A stretch of 48,948 nucleotides of DNA from Chloroflexota bacterium (GTDB lineage: Bacteria; Chloroflexota; UBA6077; SHYK01). Under the pieces are notes generated by a model, which had not been told where the DNA came from, searched no databases, and saw nothing but the letters and a program-made list of their open reading frames with translations. Below are positions 25,683 to 34,664 of this stretch, piece after piece. Numbering within the stretch: the stretch's first letter is position 1; every line of letters starts with the position of its first letter. Position numbers and translations under genes: made by a program. The stretch covers positions 1 through 48,948 of the forward strand of contig DASRDP010000102.1 of the NCBI GenBank assembly GCA_035652535.1, written 5' to 3'.

Positions 25683-26314
25683 CTACTCCGTGACGATTTG
25701 GTAGGGCGGATAGAATGTCACGCCGTCCACCTTGCCAAGCGTGTACGTCCTATCCGTGGCCTCGCAGTTGTTCGTCGTCAGAATCCGAAATGATCCGACG
25801 TGCCTTGGTGAACGGGGCTCGCTCGTGAAGTACACGGTTCCGTCGCCAGCCAAGAACGATGTCACCGTGTATCCCGGTGCCGGCATCTCGACGGGATTCT
25901 CTTGATTGCCGGCCGGGAAAGTGTGCGCCGGTCCCGTGCAGTCGTTGCTCTCGTAGAACAGGCCGCTGTCGACGCCGTACAACTTGTCGGGACCGACCGA
26001 GAGGACGGCCTCTACGTCGCCGGGAAGCTTCATCACGAGGGACGCCAGGGCACCGGGTCCTGGGTGCTCACCACGCCCATGACCGTACCGTGACTGTCCT
26101 TCAAGATCGCGTGCTTCGGCGGAGGCGAGGGCGGCAGATCGAGGTCGCTCGGGTTCAGCGCTACCTCCGACGCCTTGCACGCGGTCCGCACGCGGATCGC
26201 GGCGCCGTCTCTCACGATACCCTGCGCGTTCACGCGGTTGCACATCACGAACGCATCTGAGCCGCGGGCAGTAGCCGCGAGGAGGATAGCAACGAGCGCG
26301 AAGTGTCGGATCAT
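25683..26314 (-). pseudogene. Secreted protein, frameshifted paralogue of 11268
   Basis: The start at 26314 (MIRHFALVAILLAATARGSD) follows AGGAG by eight bases and gives a signal peptide. The first frame runs through VMCNRVNAQG, ACKASEVALNPSDLDLP and ILKDSHGTVMGVVSTQDP. Near 26050 the reading must shift, and the second frame continues LASLVMKLPGDVEAVLS, LFYESNDCTG, YTVTSFLAGDGTVYFTS and VDGVTFYPPYQIVTE to the stop at 25683. The full protein would be about 210 residues. It is the last gene of the operon that starts at 27587, 14 bases after the gene before it. Confidence 0.7.
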
Positions 26315-26328
26315 GGGATCTCCTGAAG

Positions 26329-26838
26329 TCATGTGCGTCGCGTCTGATCGCTACTGCACATGTTGCTGGTACAGGTGTGAGCCGGCACGCCACAATCACA
26401 ATTTTGCACGCAGAACTCGCCCACATTGCATCGCTTGCGGCACGCGTCATAGCCGCAGTCGACTCCCTCCTCTCCGACGTCTGCGCTCGTCCCGTTGAAG
26501 CACGTAGTTGGCTTGCAGATCTTCAGCCCGGCCCAGATTCCACAGCCAGTATCGTCAAGGATACAATACGTAGTACTGCAATCCGTAGCCGAGTTGCAGG
26601 TCTTGAACTCGGGACACAGGCCGCAACGACTGCCGCCGCAGTTGACGTCTGACTCGTCCTGGTTCTTAAGGTTATCGCCACAGGTAGGCGGCAGTGCCTG
26701 ACACGACTTTACGCTGAACACCATGACGGATGCGACCACACCCTCCGCCGCGAAGTCGGGGTCGATCTTGAGCGCGCAAGCCCACCGGCGATTCTTGGCG
26801 AGCGCCTTCAGCCGGTTCGCGTCGCTGAGCCGAGTCAC
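26329..26838 (-). CDS. Cys-rich protein with CGDN...DVNCGG module
   Basis: A 169-residue protein. Its GTG at 26838 overlaps the stop of the previous gene (GTGA). The N-terminal 50 residues are helical (DANRLKALAKNRRWACALKI) and lack a clear export signal. The C-terminal part has about 18 Cys in the pattern CGDNLKNQDESDVNCGGSRCG, CNSATDCSTTYC, DVGEEGVDCGYDACRKRC, a disulfide-rich module common in secreted proteins of related bacteria. The absence of a signal is odd for such a domain, so it may be exported together with the preceding signal-bearing gene product. Function unknown. Confidence 0.75.
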   Translation of the reverse strand: MTRLSDANRLKALAKNRRWACALKIDPDFAAEGVVASVMVFSVKSCQALPPTCGDNLKNQDESDVNCGGSRCGLCPEFKTCNSATDCSTTYCILDDTGCGIWAGLKICKPTTCFNGTSADVGEEGVDCGYDACRKRCNVGEFCVQNCDCGVPAHTCTSNMCSSDQTRRT

Positions 26839-27016
26839 TGCAATCCCTCACCGCCGGCGAACCCAGGCGCCGTGACGATGAACCACTGCCCTTCCGCCGA
26901 AGTGTCATTGAACACGCGGAACTGAACCTGCGCTACGACGCTTTGAATGGCAGCTGCCGATCTGGTTGCCGAAGGAGCGTCGCCGTCACCAGTAGCAGTG
27001 CAGCAAGAGCCTTCAT
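26835..27016 (-). pseudogene. Small secreted protein with a frameshift
   Basis: GGAGG sits five bases before the ATG at 27016, which overlaps the previous gene's stop (ATGA). The first frame reads MKALAALLLVTATLL, a signal peptide, and stops early. Shifting near 26970-26977 gives SAAAIQSVVAQVQFRVFNDT then SAEGQWFIVTAPGFAGGEGL, ending at the TGA at 26835, which overlaps the next gene. About 60 residues when repaired. Perfect operon spacing on both sides argues that the frameshift is recent or an assembly indel. Confidence 0.65.
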
Positions 27017-27192
27017 TGCGACCTCCGCCCTGTCAAAGCATTCATCAGCTGGTCGAGCGGCAATCGGAGAAGCACGTCAGGCAGTTTCTCGCGCGGCAGC
27101 TCTTCGATCCGCTGAGCGACGTCGCGCAGCAGACGGGCCGCGTCACGCCGCATCCTCTCGCCGATCTCGAACGGGATCACGTTCTCGCTCAC
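27013..27192 (-). CDS. Small cytosolic helical protein
   Basis: A 59-residue protein with a GTG start at 27192 overlapping the previous stop (GTGA): VSENVIPFEIGERMRRDAAR, then LLRDVAQRIEELPREKLPDV and LLRLPLDQLMNALTGRRSQ. It is helical with no signal peptide, unlike its secreted neighbours. A decayed relative is at 48468-48625 (VLRDVAPEIETLPEERL). Possibly a regulator or chaperone of the operon; no family recognised. Confidence 0.7.
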   Translation of the reverse strand: MSENVIPFEIGERMRRDAARLLRDVAQRIEELPREKLPDVLLRLPLDQLMNALTGRRSQ

Positions 27193-27587
27193 GGAACCGT
27201 CGCCGTGCTCGGGCAGGTGCCTCCGGTCGCGGCGTAGCCCACCGCGCCGTACGGGCCGAACGACATTCCCGTTAGAGACGGCAGCGAGAGATCGGCCGAA
27301 CTCGCGTTCGTTGAGAGGTAGTTCGCTTCGGCCCGGATCAGGGCGAAGTTGAAGGTCACATGCGAGCCGTCGGACGCGGTGCATGCCGTGCCGCCGCCCA
27401 CACGCAGGTGGTCAGCGCTCAGCAAGATTCCGTCGAAGCCCTTGCACCGCCCTTTCCCCGGAATCCGGAAACCCTTCCCGACGTACGTGATCCCCAGATC
27501 CGGTACGTTGATACAGAAATCCTTCGCAACGGCGGTCGTCCCGATCGCGAGACACCCCACGACCAGACCAGCGATGAGCGGCTTCAT
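27189..27587 (-). CDS. Secreted protein, first gene of the small-protein operon
   Basis: A 132-residue secreted protein; GGGAGGTGCCG precedes the ATG at 27587 and MKPLIAGLVVGCLAIGTTAV is the signal peptide. The mature domain has four Cys (FCINV, GRCKGFDG, TACTASDG, GGTCPSTA) and strands such as VTFNFALIRAEANYL. It heads a chain of five genes joined by GTGA, ATGA and GTGA overlaps down to 25683. No family recognised. Confidence 0.75.
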   Translation of the reverse strand: MKPLIAGLVVGCLAIGTTAVAKDFCINVPDLGITYVGKGFRIPGKGRCKGFDGILLSADHLRVGGGTACTASDGSHVTFNFALIRAEANYLSTNASSADLSLPSLTGMSFGPYGAVGYAATGGTCPSTATVP

Positions 27588-27961
27588 CGGCACCTCCCAC
27601 GAGGGCCGAACTCTGGCACGACGTCCCGAGCGCGAGCAACCGCTCCCTTCGTCTACGGCAGCCTCGCATACCGCTCGTAGCTTAGCGGCATCCCGCCCGA
27701 CGGCCGATCGAGCAGCTTCCCGACCCCGCGTCGGGCAGTTCCCCGTTTTCGCCACCTGCGAGCACGGGAGGCAATCGATCAGCCGCATCCGCGCGACACC
27801 GCGTCCCGCTCGATCGCCTCACGGTTCATTGTCCCGGCGAGCCCCTTCGCCTACAGTAGCCAGCAATCGCGCCGGGCGTCGACAATTTGGAAGAACACTC
27901 GTGCACGCCGTTGTGCGAGGTCAGGCGAAATCCTCCCTCCCAGATCGCCCATTCGTATCTC
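27588..27961 (+). other. Intergenic stretch upstream of the secreted-protein operon
   Basis: Frames on both strands are Arg/Ser-rich and not convincing. This interval separates the operon at 25683-27587 from the end of the CHAT/STAND operon at 27962, both on the minus strand, so the operon promoter should lie here. I see no clear -35/-10 or terminator. Confidence 0.4.
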
Positions 27962-29074
27962 TCAGAAGTCGAGCCTGCCCATCGCTTTGTCGAGATCCTT
28001 CAATACTTGCGCACCACCGCCATGGGTCGACCGGCGCATCCGAACCGCTTCGTCAGTACCCCCCTGTGACAGTACCCGAACTCGCTTAAGCCGCTCCTTC
28101 TCCCCTTCGAACTCCTTTACCCAACCATCGAATAAACTTCCCGCTCCATTGGCTGTCAGGTCAGGACTCTTAAGCATCTGCTGGTACGCTGCAATCAGCG
28201 TTGCCTTGCCGCGTTTGATCCCGGATTCTCCCTCAAAGATTGCCGCCAAGGCCTCCGCCTTCATTGGAAAGAATGGCAATACGTTCTCATCTTCACGCGC
28301 TTCTGAACCACCAACGCCAATTAGTACAAAATCGCTGGACTGGTACGGACCCGATTCCTCGTTCGCTCCGATCCGAAGCCTTCTGTCTGCGACACATAGC
28401 TGAGAAACCGGCGGAATGGGCGGCGCCACAATCGCCGTGAATCCCGACGTCAGAGGGTTGACTATTGATGTGGCCAGGGACATCCGCGCCCCCGCCAATA
28501 GCTTGGTTCCCCCTAGCCCGAGGAGTCCCTCGATACCTCTCAAGACTACCTCTCCAGTCTTGCCGATAGCCGCCATATCGCTCGGCCCTCCCAGCGCCGC
28601 CGAGAGGCTTTCGACAAGGCTTAGTAGTACGCCCGCATGGTTGACCCGCTCGACCTGGTAGAGCGCCACGGATATCGCGACATCGTCTCCCCGGTAGGGG
28701 TGAGGGCCCGTTACCTTCGTATCGAGCAATACTGACCCGTGCAAAGGCTTGTCGCCAACCTTCTTCGTCGCAATCAAGCTCGGCCCGATCACTTTTGGAA
28801 TCGCTACTCGCTCATTTCCATAATTAAACTCGACGACGATGACGACCAATGGATCAAACTCCGACCACCACTGTCGATTCTGCGTCAGGTGCATTTCGGT
28901 AAGCCAAATCGTAAAATACATCTGATTTCGACGAATGATCGAGCCAGCCGATCCGCGTGGCAAGCACCGGTCCCGTTCAATGGGCACGACCTCCGGCAGC
29001 GGAATATTACCCCTTCGCATTTCGGACCATAGATTTACCACCGGAGCGAACAAGCTATTCACGGTTATCCTCAT
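27962..29074 (-). CDS. Third gene of the CHAT/STAND operon, unknown protein
   Basis: A 370-residue protein starting at an ATG at 29074 that overlaps the NTPase gene by 20 bases; a GTG at 29062 is an alternative. The N-terminal 150 residues look beta-rich: FTIWLTEMHLTQNRQWWSEF, LVVIVVEFNYGNERVAIPKV, VAISVALYQVERVNHAGVLL. A hydrophobic helical stretch (about residues 150-215) contains GIEGLLGLGGTKLLAG. The C-terminal third is helical and charged (AAIFEGESGIKRGKATLI, FDGWVKEFEGEKERLKRV). No nuclease, protease or pore motif is evident. Its strict coupling to CHAT and nSTAND genes makes it a candidate target, effector or sensor. I do not recognise the family. Confidence 0.8.
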   Translation of the reverse strand: MRITVNSLFAPVVNLWSEMRRGNIPLPEVVPIERDRCLPRGSAGSIIRRNQMYFTIWLTEMHLTQNRQWWSEFDPLVVIVVEFNYGNERVAIPKVIGPSLIATKKVGDKPLHGSVLLDTKVTGPHPYRGDDVAISVALYQVERVNHAGVLLSLVESLSAALGGPSDMAAIGKTGEVVLRGIEGLLGLGGTKLLAGARMSLATSIVNPLTSGFTAIVAPPIPPVSQLCVADRRLRIGANEESGPYQSSDFVLIGVGGSEAREDENVLPFFPMKAEALAAIFEGESGIKRGKATLIAAYQQMLKSPDLTANGAGSLFDGWVKEFEGEKERLKRVRVLSQGGTDEAVRMRRSTHGGGAQVLKDLDKAMGRLDF

Positions 29075-32072
29075 CGCATAGGCCGTCGTTTGTGGCCTTC
29101 ACCTGCAAGACAGCCTTTTCGTCGCCGACGAATTTACACCCGCCTCGATCAGCTTCAACGATCTTTCTGCCAACTGCGCGCAAGTCTTCGTCGCTGGCAC
29201 TGTCTGTCCATTCCCGCCAAGCCGCTCGGAGATCCCACACTCGCACGACGTTACTCGCCCCGACCTGCTGCGTGTCGATCATGACCAAGAAGTCGCCGCC
29301 AGCCGTGAACTGTAGCTTTCTGCCCAACGGGGGTACCCCTTCCCGCGATGGAGCCGACAATAACGGACCTCCCAGGCTCGACCGCGCCACACTGGGCGTT
29401 TCGTCGTTTTCTACGACGAAGACCGCGTATCGATACGGCCACGCCACCCGCCAATGTTCCCCTACCCTTATCGCGGCCAACGGCGGCAGCTGCCAGAACA
29501 CGCCCGACTGGCCGAGGTGCTCCGATCCAGCGGCTTCAACCTTCACAATCTCCGGCGACCGCGACCGCCCAGCATCTGTCGAACCAGCTGTTCCGCGCGA
29601 CAGGTCTACTATTTCAAAATCATGATTACCATCAAGTTTGACAATCGCCGCATCGGCATTCGGCGCGAAGGCAAACGTCGCGATCTGCCGCTCCGGAATA
29701 CCAACCTGATGTGGTACCCTCGCTACCAATTCGCGATTCTCTATCTTTGAGCCGCCGTCAAGGTCACCGAACACTAGGTCTAGTCCCGCCCAACGAGAGC
29801 CCGCTGGCACATCCTCGGCGACGGCCACATTCCCCGCGCTTGCTTTCACGTCTTCATCCAGCGCGCCGTATCGCTGGGCGACTCCGACGCCCTCTGACAG
29901 CAACGGCGCAGCACCAGATATGTGGCGCGTTACAGTTAGCGATGCCGGTTCAGGTATGACTACGTCATTCCCGGCCAATTCTTGAGTACCGAAGCGTAGT
30001 ATTTGCGACGTTCCGCCACCCGCTGTCGGCTTTTGAAGGATTAGCTTGCCCGCCGCGAACGAGGGGAATGCGGGCCACGGCTGGCCGAAGTCGGGGTATT
30101 TCGCAAGTGTCGCCGCCCATACGTTGCGCGCCTGCCGCTCGCCGTCCTTCCAGAAGAAGGCCTTGCCGTCGACCAATGCAACGGGACCGATTCCCCGAAC
30201 AACACCAATTGCGGGACTCGGCACCGACATGGAGGAAGTCCACTCTTCTCCTACGGGGAGCGCATGATCTTCATGATTGGGCCAGTCGAGCTGAGCGCCG
30301 CTCGTCGCCAGATCATATATCCTGAGAGTATCGCGCTGGAGAACCAGTATGGCGCCCGTGTCTGTATCCAAACCAATTGCACGACCCCTAGAGACGAATC
30401 TTGGCGCACGGCGCAGCACATCTCGAAACGCATCAATCGTCTTTGCGCGACCGGACCTATTCGAACCAGCGATTCTGTCGTATACACTCACTGCATGCTC
30501 GGTCTGCTCCAGATTGTATAGTAAGGCCAAGATGCTTCGATCATAATTTCGCTCTTCGGCTCCCCGAGCATACGCATTGCGAAAGTCGATCGCGTCGGCT
30601 TTAACGCTGGCCAGCGATCTTGACCGGTCGAATATGATCCACCCCGCAGCAAGAAGAATCGCGCCTACTACCGATAAGCTTGCGAGGACAATCCAGCGTC
30701 GCTTTCTTCGTTCTTCAACCCTCGCCCTGATGGCCCCACCGTATTCGTCGAACCAGCGCGACAGTATGACCGCAAGCACATCATGCTTCAGACTAAAAAG
30801 CAGCGCGGGACCATTACCGCCAGCCCGAAGCATTGGATGCGTCCCGCGGGTCATTAGGAGAAGTCGTCGGGAGATGTCGTCGCCAAGCTTTAGTTCTTCA
30901 CCACGGGCAGTCAGCACGTCCAACGGTTCGGTCAAAGAGACGACCGTACCTCCTCCCTGTCGACTCACAAGAGAATGAAGCAACAGATACCAGTTGTCCG
31001 TTTCGTCGCGCCCTCGTGGCGACACACTGTTTATTCCTAGTTCGACATATGAACGTACAATGCCGCGCACCTTTCCGAGAGTCTCGTAATCCTCGACCGC
31101 TATTTGACGTTTTGTGGTCGTCAATTGGGCGTACAGTGCAGCACAGACGACCTGCAGAGCCGGCGTAATTGAAGTAGGGAACTCCCTCAGGAGATCGGCG
31201 ACGACTACATCCACAACACCCGGAAGGTAAGAGAACTTATAGACTGAAGAGTCGTCGACTCGTGCTTCCGTCGGAGCGGTCACGATCGCCGCCAGCTTTA
31301 GTCGATCGCGGAGCGAACGAAGAAGAAAAGGTTGGATACCGCCGGTTGCCGGTCGCTGGCCCAGACGGCTGTCGCTGATTTGCAGCTCATCGCGGAAACG
31401 ACCATAGTATTCGGTTCGCAGCGTCAAAACGATGCGGATGTCGAGATTTCGAATGTAAATCTCTTCAAGAAACCGAAAAAACCGCGACGCTGGAACTGCC
31501 ACGGCCTCTGGGTCGTCTAGTGCACGTGTGAGAACCTCCTCTGCTTGATCGAGCAAGATGACTAGCTTTCCGGGAAGATCGGCAGATAGATCCATTAATG
31601 TGTCGAGCAGTCGCGTGCCGAGGTCGGCTAGTCCCTCTGATTCAAGAGACAACTGCTGCCTGATCCTCTCGCGGGCGTTTTGATCGACGTGAGGACCGCC
31701 ATCCGACGATGCTAACGTATCAGCAAATACCTTCGGTTGGTCGACGGCCAGCCGGAGGGAACGAGCCAGCGCACGAAGCGGATCCTCAGTACATCGGATG
31801 ACGGTATCGTCACTATTTAGAAAACATAGCGGGAGTGTGTGCCGTTTCAGATAAGGAATTAGCCCTGCGCGTAAGAACGACGACTTCCCGCAGCCGCTTG
31901 AGCCGTGCAAGAGCAGGAATTTCAGACCGTAGCCTAGCAGTAGGTCCGCGCACTCTCGCACTTCACCGTCGCGTTCGCGAAACAGAGCGGCGTCGCTCTC
32001 GCGATAGAAGTCTAGGCCCAGATAGGGGTTTTCTGGCCATGCGTTCGGGATTGCTTCCGCACCGAGATTCAA
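29055..32072 (-). CDS. nSTAND-type P-loop NTPase with transmembrane helix and propeller-like tail
   Basis: About 1005 residues with a TTG at 32072 that overlaps the CHAT stop (TTGA) behind GGAAGGG; the frame is open to 32126. After PENPYLGLDFYRESDAALF, typical of nSTAND1 proteins, come the P-loop LLLHGSSGCGKSSFLRAGL (about residues 53-71) and Walker B KLVILLDQAEEVL (about 169-181). Then DIRIVLTLRTEYYGRF (sensor-like) and winged-helix-like segments follow to about 470. WIVLASLSVVGAILLAAGWII is a transmembrane helix. The last 480 residues repeat beta-propeller-like strands and end with NVVRVWDLRAAWREW then DLRAVGRKIV, as in WD40 proteins of this class. The likely role is a stress- or invasion-sensing switch that activates the CHAT protease; this is inferred from family precedent. 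Confidence 0.88.
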   Translation of the reverse strand: MNLGAEAIPNAWPENPYLGLDFYRESDAALFRERDGEVRECADLLLGYGLKFLLLHGSSGCGKSSFLRAGLIPYLKRHTLPLCFLNSDDTVIRCTEDPLRALARSLRLAVDQPKVFADTLASSDGGPHVDQNARERIRQQLSLESEGLADLGTRLLDTLMDLSADLPGKLVILLDQAEEVLTRALDDPEAVAVPASRFFRFLEEIYIRNLDIRIVLTLRTEYYGRFRDELQISDSRLGQRPATGGIQPFLLRSLRDRLKLAAIVTAPTEARVDDSSVYKFSYLPGVVDVVVADLLREFPTSITPALQVVCAALYAQLTTTKRQIAVEDYETLGKVRGIVRSYVELGINSVSPRGRDETDNWYLLLHSLVSRQGGGTVVSLTEPLDVLTARGEELKLGDDISRRLLLMTRGTHPMLRAGGNGPALLFSLKHDVLAVILSRWFDEYGGAIRARVEERRKRRWIVLASLSVVGAILLAAGWIIFDRSRSLASVKADAIDFRNAYARGAEERNYDRSILALLYNLEQTEHAVSVYDRIAGSNRSGRAKTIDAFRDVLRRAPRFVSRGRAIGLDTDTGAILVLQRDTLRIYDLATSGAQLDWPNHEDHALPVGEEWTSSMSVPSPAIGVVRGIGPVALVDGKAFFWKDGERQARNVWAATLAKYPDFGQPWPAFPSFAAGKLILQKPTAGGGTSQILRFGTQELAGNDVVIPEPASLTVTRHISGAAPLLSEGVGVAQRYGALDEDVKASAGNVAVAEDVPAGSRWAGLDLVFGDLDGGSKIENRELVARVPHQVGIPERQIATFAFAPNADAAIVKLDGNHDFEIVDLSRGTAGSTDAGRSRSPEIVKVEAAGSEHLGQSGVFWQLPPLAAIRVGEHWRVAWPYRYAVFVVENDETPSVARSSLGGPLLSAPSREGVPPLGRKLQFTAGGDFLVMIDTQQVGASNVVRVWDLRAAWREWTDSASDEDLRAVGRKIVEADRGGCKFVGDEKAVLQVKATNDGLCDEDNRE

Positions 32073-33199
32073 GACGCCAACCCTTCCAAAGGACTGCTCA
32101 GCCGAAACTCGCGCCTGGCATAGCACGTGTAAAACAAGTTTAACGGAAACACTGTCGGATCGTCGCTCTGCTGAAGCGCATCAATCGCTTCTCCCAGGGT
32201 CCGACCGTTGGCGCACAGGTTCCACATAAGTTGGGTGCCACACCTTAGAGCAACACTATTTAGAATCTCCGCCTCCGTTCCGACAATTCCGCTAAAGCCG
32301 GGGCGCGCCACGGCCGACAGAAGTGAGCCGCCAGCCGCTCCCATGATCGACAGGCAGCAGTTGAGAATTAGTAGTGTCAAGGGACCGTCGCCAGGTCGAT
32401 TGAAGCGCTTCGAGAATGAGCCGCTGTCCAACGTCGAGTCCGACAGGCTGAGAATGTCCCCATCAGAATGGGCCAACACAAAGAAGACGTTGCCAACGCA
32501 GCTATCCCACGCCTCTCGGGCGCTGCTCCAATCATAGTGCTCCTTGAGTGGAATATTGAGGAGTGAGCGCAGCTGGCGGGTTTCCCGGGGATCGAGCGCC
32601 TCGACGGCAAGCTCGAACTCCGCACGATTTAGTGCATAGAGCGCGCGAAACTCCTTCGGATCGAGACACAGGAATCGCTCATCATCGGTACCACTATTTT
32701 GTACGACCACAGTGATACGCAGCTGTGATAGCCAGAACTGATCGAAGTGGGCTCGCCGAGGAGATTCCGGAGGAGCTTTTATCTGCCCCTCGAAGAGAAA
32801 CCCGAAGGGAAGCGTTACGTCATCATCTGCGATATGGACCAGCAGTTCACCGTCTGGCTTAAGAGCATCGATGGCTTTGCGGAGGTCCGCTGCGGGGCCG
32901 CTACCGTCAAAGATCGCGTCATAGAGCCCTTGGCCGGATTCTTGGAGTTCTCGCAGGATAGCACAATAGTTCGTCCAGCCGACATCTCGCGGATTTTGCA
33001 AAGGTTGATTTGCACGGACATACGCGCTCAGAGCATTCAGCGCTGTTCTTATCCGGCGGCTTCGTGTCCGTAAGAGTGCGGCTTTCAGACGAAACGGGGT
33101 GGTCCAGCTGCCATCCGCGCGCTGTCTGTTAATCTTTATCTCTTCTCCATGAGAGGCCAGTTGAATCGCGAGACGCCGCGAAGGTTGCTCTCTTGTCAT
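32069..33199 (-). CDS. CHAT (caspase-like) protease
   Basis: A 376-residue protein of the CHAT family of clan CD cysteine peptidases (caspase/gingipain/separase-related). The N-terminal half has the usual CHAT lead-in: a helical region with GQGLYDAIFDG (about 89-99), then GELLVHIADDDVTLPFGFLF (about 117-136). The catalytic His is in NVFFVLAHSDGDI (His244); the catalytic Cys lies in LTLLILNCCLS (Cys281 or Cys282), followed by SGIVGTEAEILNSVA. The ATG at 33199 starts MTREQPSRRLAIQLASHGEE, with no signal peptide. First gene of a three-gene overlapping operon; the next gene is an nSTAND NTPase. Such pairs are known in predicted biological-conflict systems where NTP-driven assembly unleashes proteolysis. 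Confidence 0.88.
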   Translation of the reverse strand: MTREQPSRRLAIQLASHGEEIKINRQRADGSWTTPFRLKAALLRTRSRRIRTALNALSAYVRANQPLQNPRDVGWTNYCAILRELQESGQGLYDAIFDGSGPAADLRKAIDALKPDGELLVHIADDDVTLPFGFLFEGQIKAPPESPRRAHFDQFWLSQLRITVVVQNSGTDDERFLCLDPKEFRALYALNRAEFELAVEALDPRETRQLRSLLNIPLKEHYDWSSAREAWDSCVGNVFFVLAHSDGDILSLSDSTLDSGSFSKRFNRPGDGPLTLLILNCCLSIMGAAGGSLLSAVARPGFSGIVGTEAEILNSVALRCGTQLMWNLCANGRTLGEAIDALQQSDDPTVFPLNLFYTCYARREFRLSSPLEGLAS

Positions 33200-33338
33200 T
33201 TGTTGACCTTATCAATCGTAGGCCGCTGGAAGCGGCAGCGGTCCGGTTTTGCACGCGTTAGGTGGTCATGCAGAGGCGACTGGAGTGATTGGTCGACTAC
33301 TGAGTTCTGAGAAAGGCGGCATTTGCGCGAACTACGAG

Positions 33339-33921
33339 GGGGCGCCGCGCCCCGACCAATCAAGCAACCGAACAGTGAACTTCCGCGGCGAGTGCCGGGG
33401 TTACGAACTACCTGAGTCGACGAATGCTCGCGAGGCACTGATGGCGCGCACGCGGCCACGGCAAAGAGCTGCAGTGTGCTTCTTCGGGCACGCCCGGATG
33501 GAGAACGGCGACGGCATCTCCATCTGAGCGCCCGGCACGGTCGCCATAACAGTCTGCTGCTATTCTGCGGCGAATCAAGGGCAACGGTCTGCGACGGCGT
33601 TAGATCGGTGCCGACAAAGGTTACAGCGACATCGCGTCCCGCAATGTAGTTTAGGAGGACGGCGCAATGCCGCAAATGGCATCGAATAGCAGTCGCCCTC
33701 GCTCGAACGTCGGCAGGCGCCTGCGACGCGCCGGCTATCAGGCGCAAGAGCGGATCCGGAACTGAGTGGCGGAGATCGTCGAATGGACGAAGAGGATGGG
33801 CGGACCGGGGCGGGCGGGCTTTCGCTGAATCCCTCGGATGGTATTTTGAGCTTATAGGGTACGGCTTGGGTACAACCGAGTGCGGATGAACGAGTTTACG
33901 CCGGAGCTGGCGACGCCGTGA
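33339..33921 (+). mobile_element. IS5-family transposase relic (copy 2)
   Basis: More degraded than the copy at 16193. RTVNFRGECRGYELPEST and CFFGHARMENGDG (33370-33527) align with TVSFHGERRSNES and RFLGHVLIENRNG of copy 1. Further on, GADKGYSDIASRNVV (near 33610), RRAGYQAQERIRN then EIVEWTKRMGG (33720-33810), and LGYNRVRMNEFTPELATP ending at 33921 match the C-terminal part. Several in-frame stops and frameshifts. It lies upstream of the CHAT gene on the opposite strand. The minus-strand open frame covering it (33196-34344) is a by-product. Confidence 0.6.
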
Positions 33922-34605
33922 GGCGCTGAGTCGAGCGACGTGGTTCGCCAGCAGCCCCGCGATCCCCAAGAAGCCGTGTCTTCCCGGCTCATGGCGGGCT
34001 GAGATCACGCTCAGCCGTATGCGCCGCCCGGAAACGGCAACTGCGCTCAACTGTCTGCTAGGGCGGTGTTCGCAATGCTGCAATCCCATGTCCCGACCTG
34101 CCCTCTTGCGTGTCGCGCGTCGTCCGTCAAGGGACAATGTGGACAAATCGGTCGGCTGGTGAAGGGAGCAAGGATTGTCGCGCGCCTCATTTCCCGCCTC
34201 GGGAGGTATAGTCTTTGAAGCGGCTTCGGGGAGTGTCGGCGAGATGGTGGCTGCGGGGCCGGGGTTTGCTTGGCTCAGCGGCGACCAAACGACGGGAATC
34301 GTCGGGCGCTGCACGCAACCGGCAGTACTGTCTGGAACCTCCATTCTAAAGATCCCCGTCTAGAATTTCAGACAGTTATGATTCTCGGGCGGCGACATGG
34401 CGTGGGCGCCTTTGACGAGCGGTTTGTCTGTCGCCTGGGCGCTTAGCAATAGGCCGGCCGCGAGATGTGGCGGCTTCGAATGCGGCGCGGGTGTTGTAGT
34501 AAGCCGTCGTCGCGCGTGGACCGCCGTAGTCGTTTCCGGGTGTGAGGCATGGGATCAACTCGGCGAAACCGACAAAACTCGCGGCGTTCAGCGGGAATTG
34601 GCCAA
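33922..34605 (+). other. Gene-poor stretch
   Basis: The only coding-like phrase is on the plus strand at about 34181-34363: FPASGGIVFEAASGSVGEMV then GIVGRCTQPAVLSG, resembling a beta-rich extracellular fragment without a proper start. The rest shows stop-free but biased frames only. No RNA gene or repeat seen. Confidence 0.35.
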
Positions 34606-34664
34606 GGATTCGAATTGTTCTCGGAATTGGGATAGTGCCGTCGGCACGACAGGAGGTGACGGTG
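34606..34664 (+). promoter_or_regulatory. Conserved leader of the winged-helix gene (copy A)
   Basis: The 59 bases before the ATG begin GGATTCGAATTGTTCTCGG, continue AATTGGGATAG, TGCCGTCGG, and end with the ribosome site AGGAGGTGA at 34651-34659. Nearly the same sequence precedes the paralogue at 41251. GAATTG occurs twice, 12 bases apart, and TTCGAA is a palindrome, as expected of an operator or promoter element. Conservation in a non-coding leader of diverged paralogues implies function, perhaps autoregulation. Confidence 0.55.

Noticed and set aside
33196-34344. Long minus-strand open frame (382 codons) upstream of the CHAT gene
   Set aside because: It lies antisense to an IS5 relic recognisable on the plus strand, has Arg/Ser/Pro-rich shadow composition and no motif or ribosome site.
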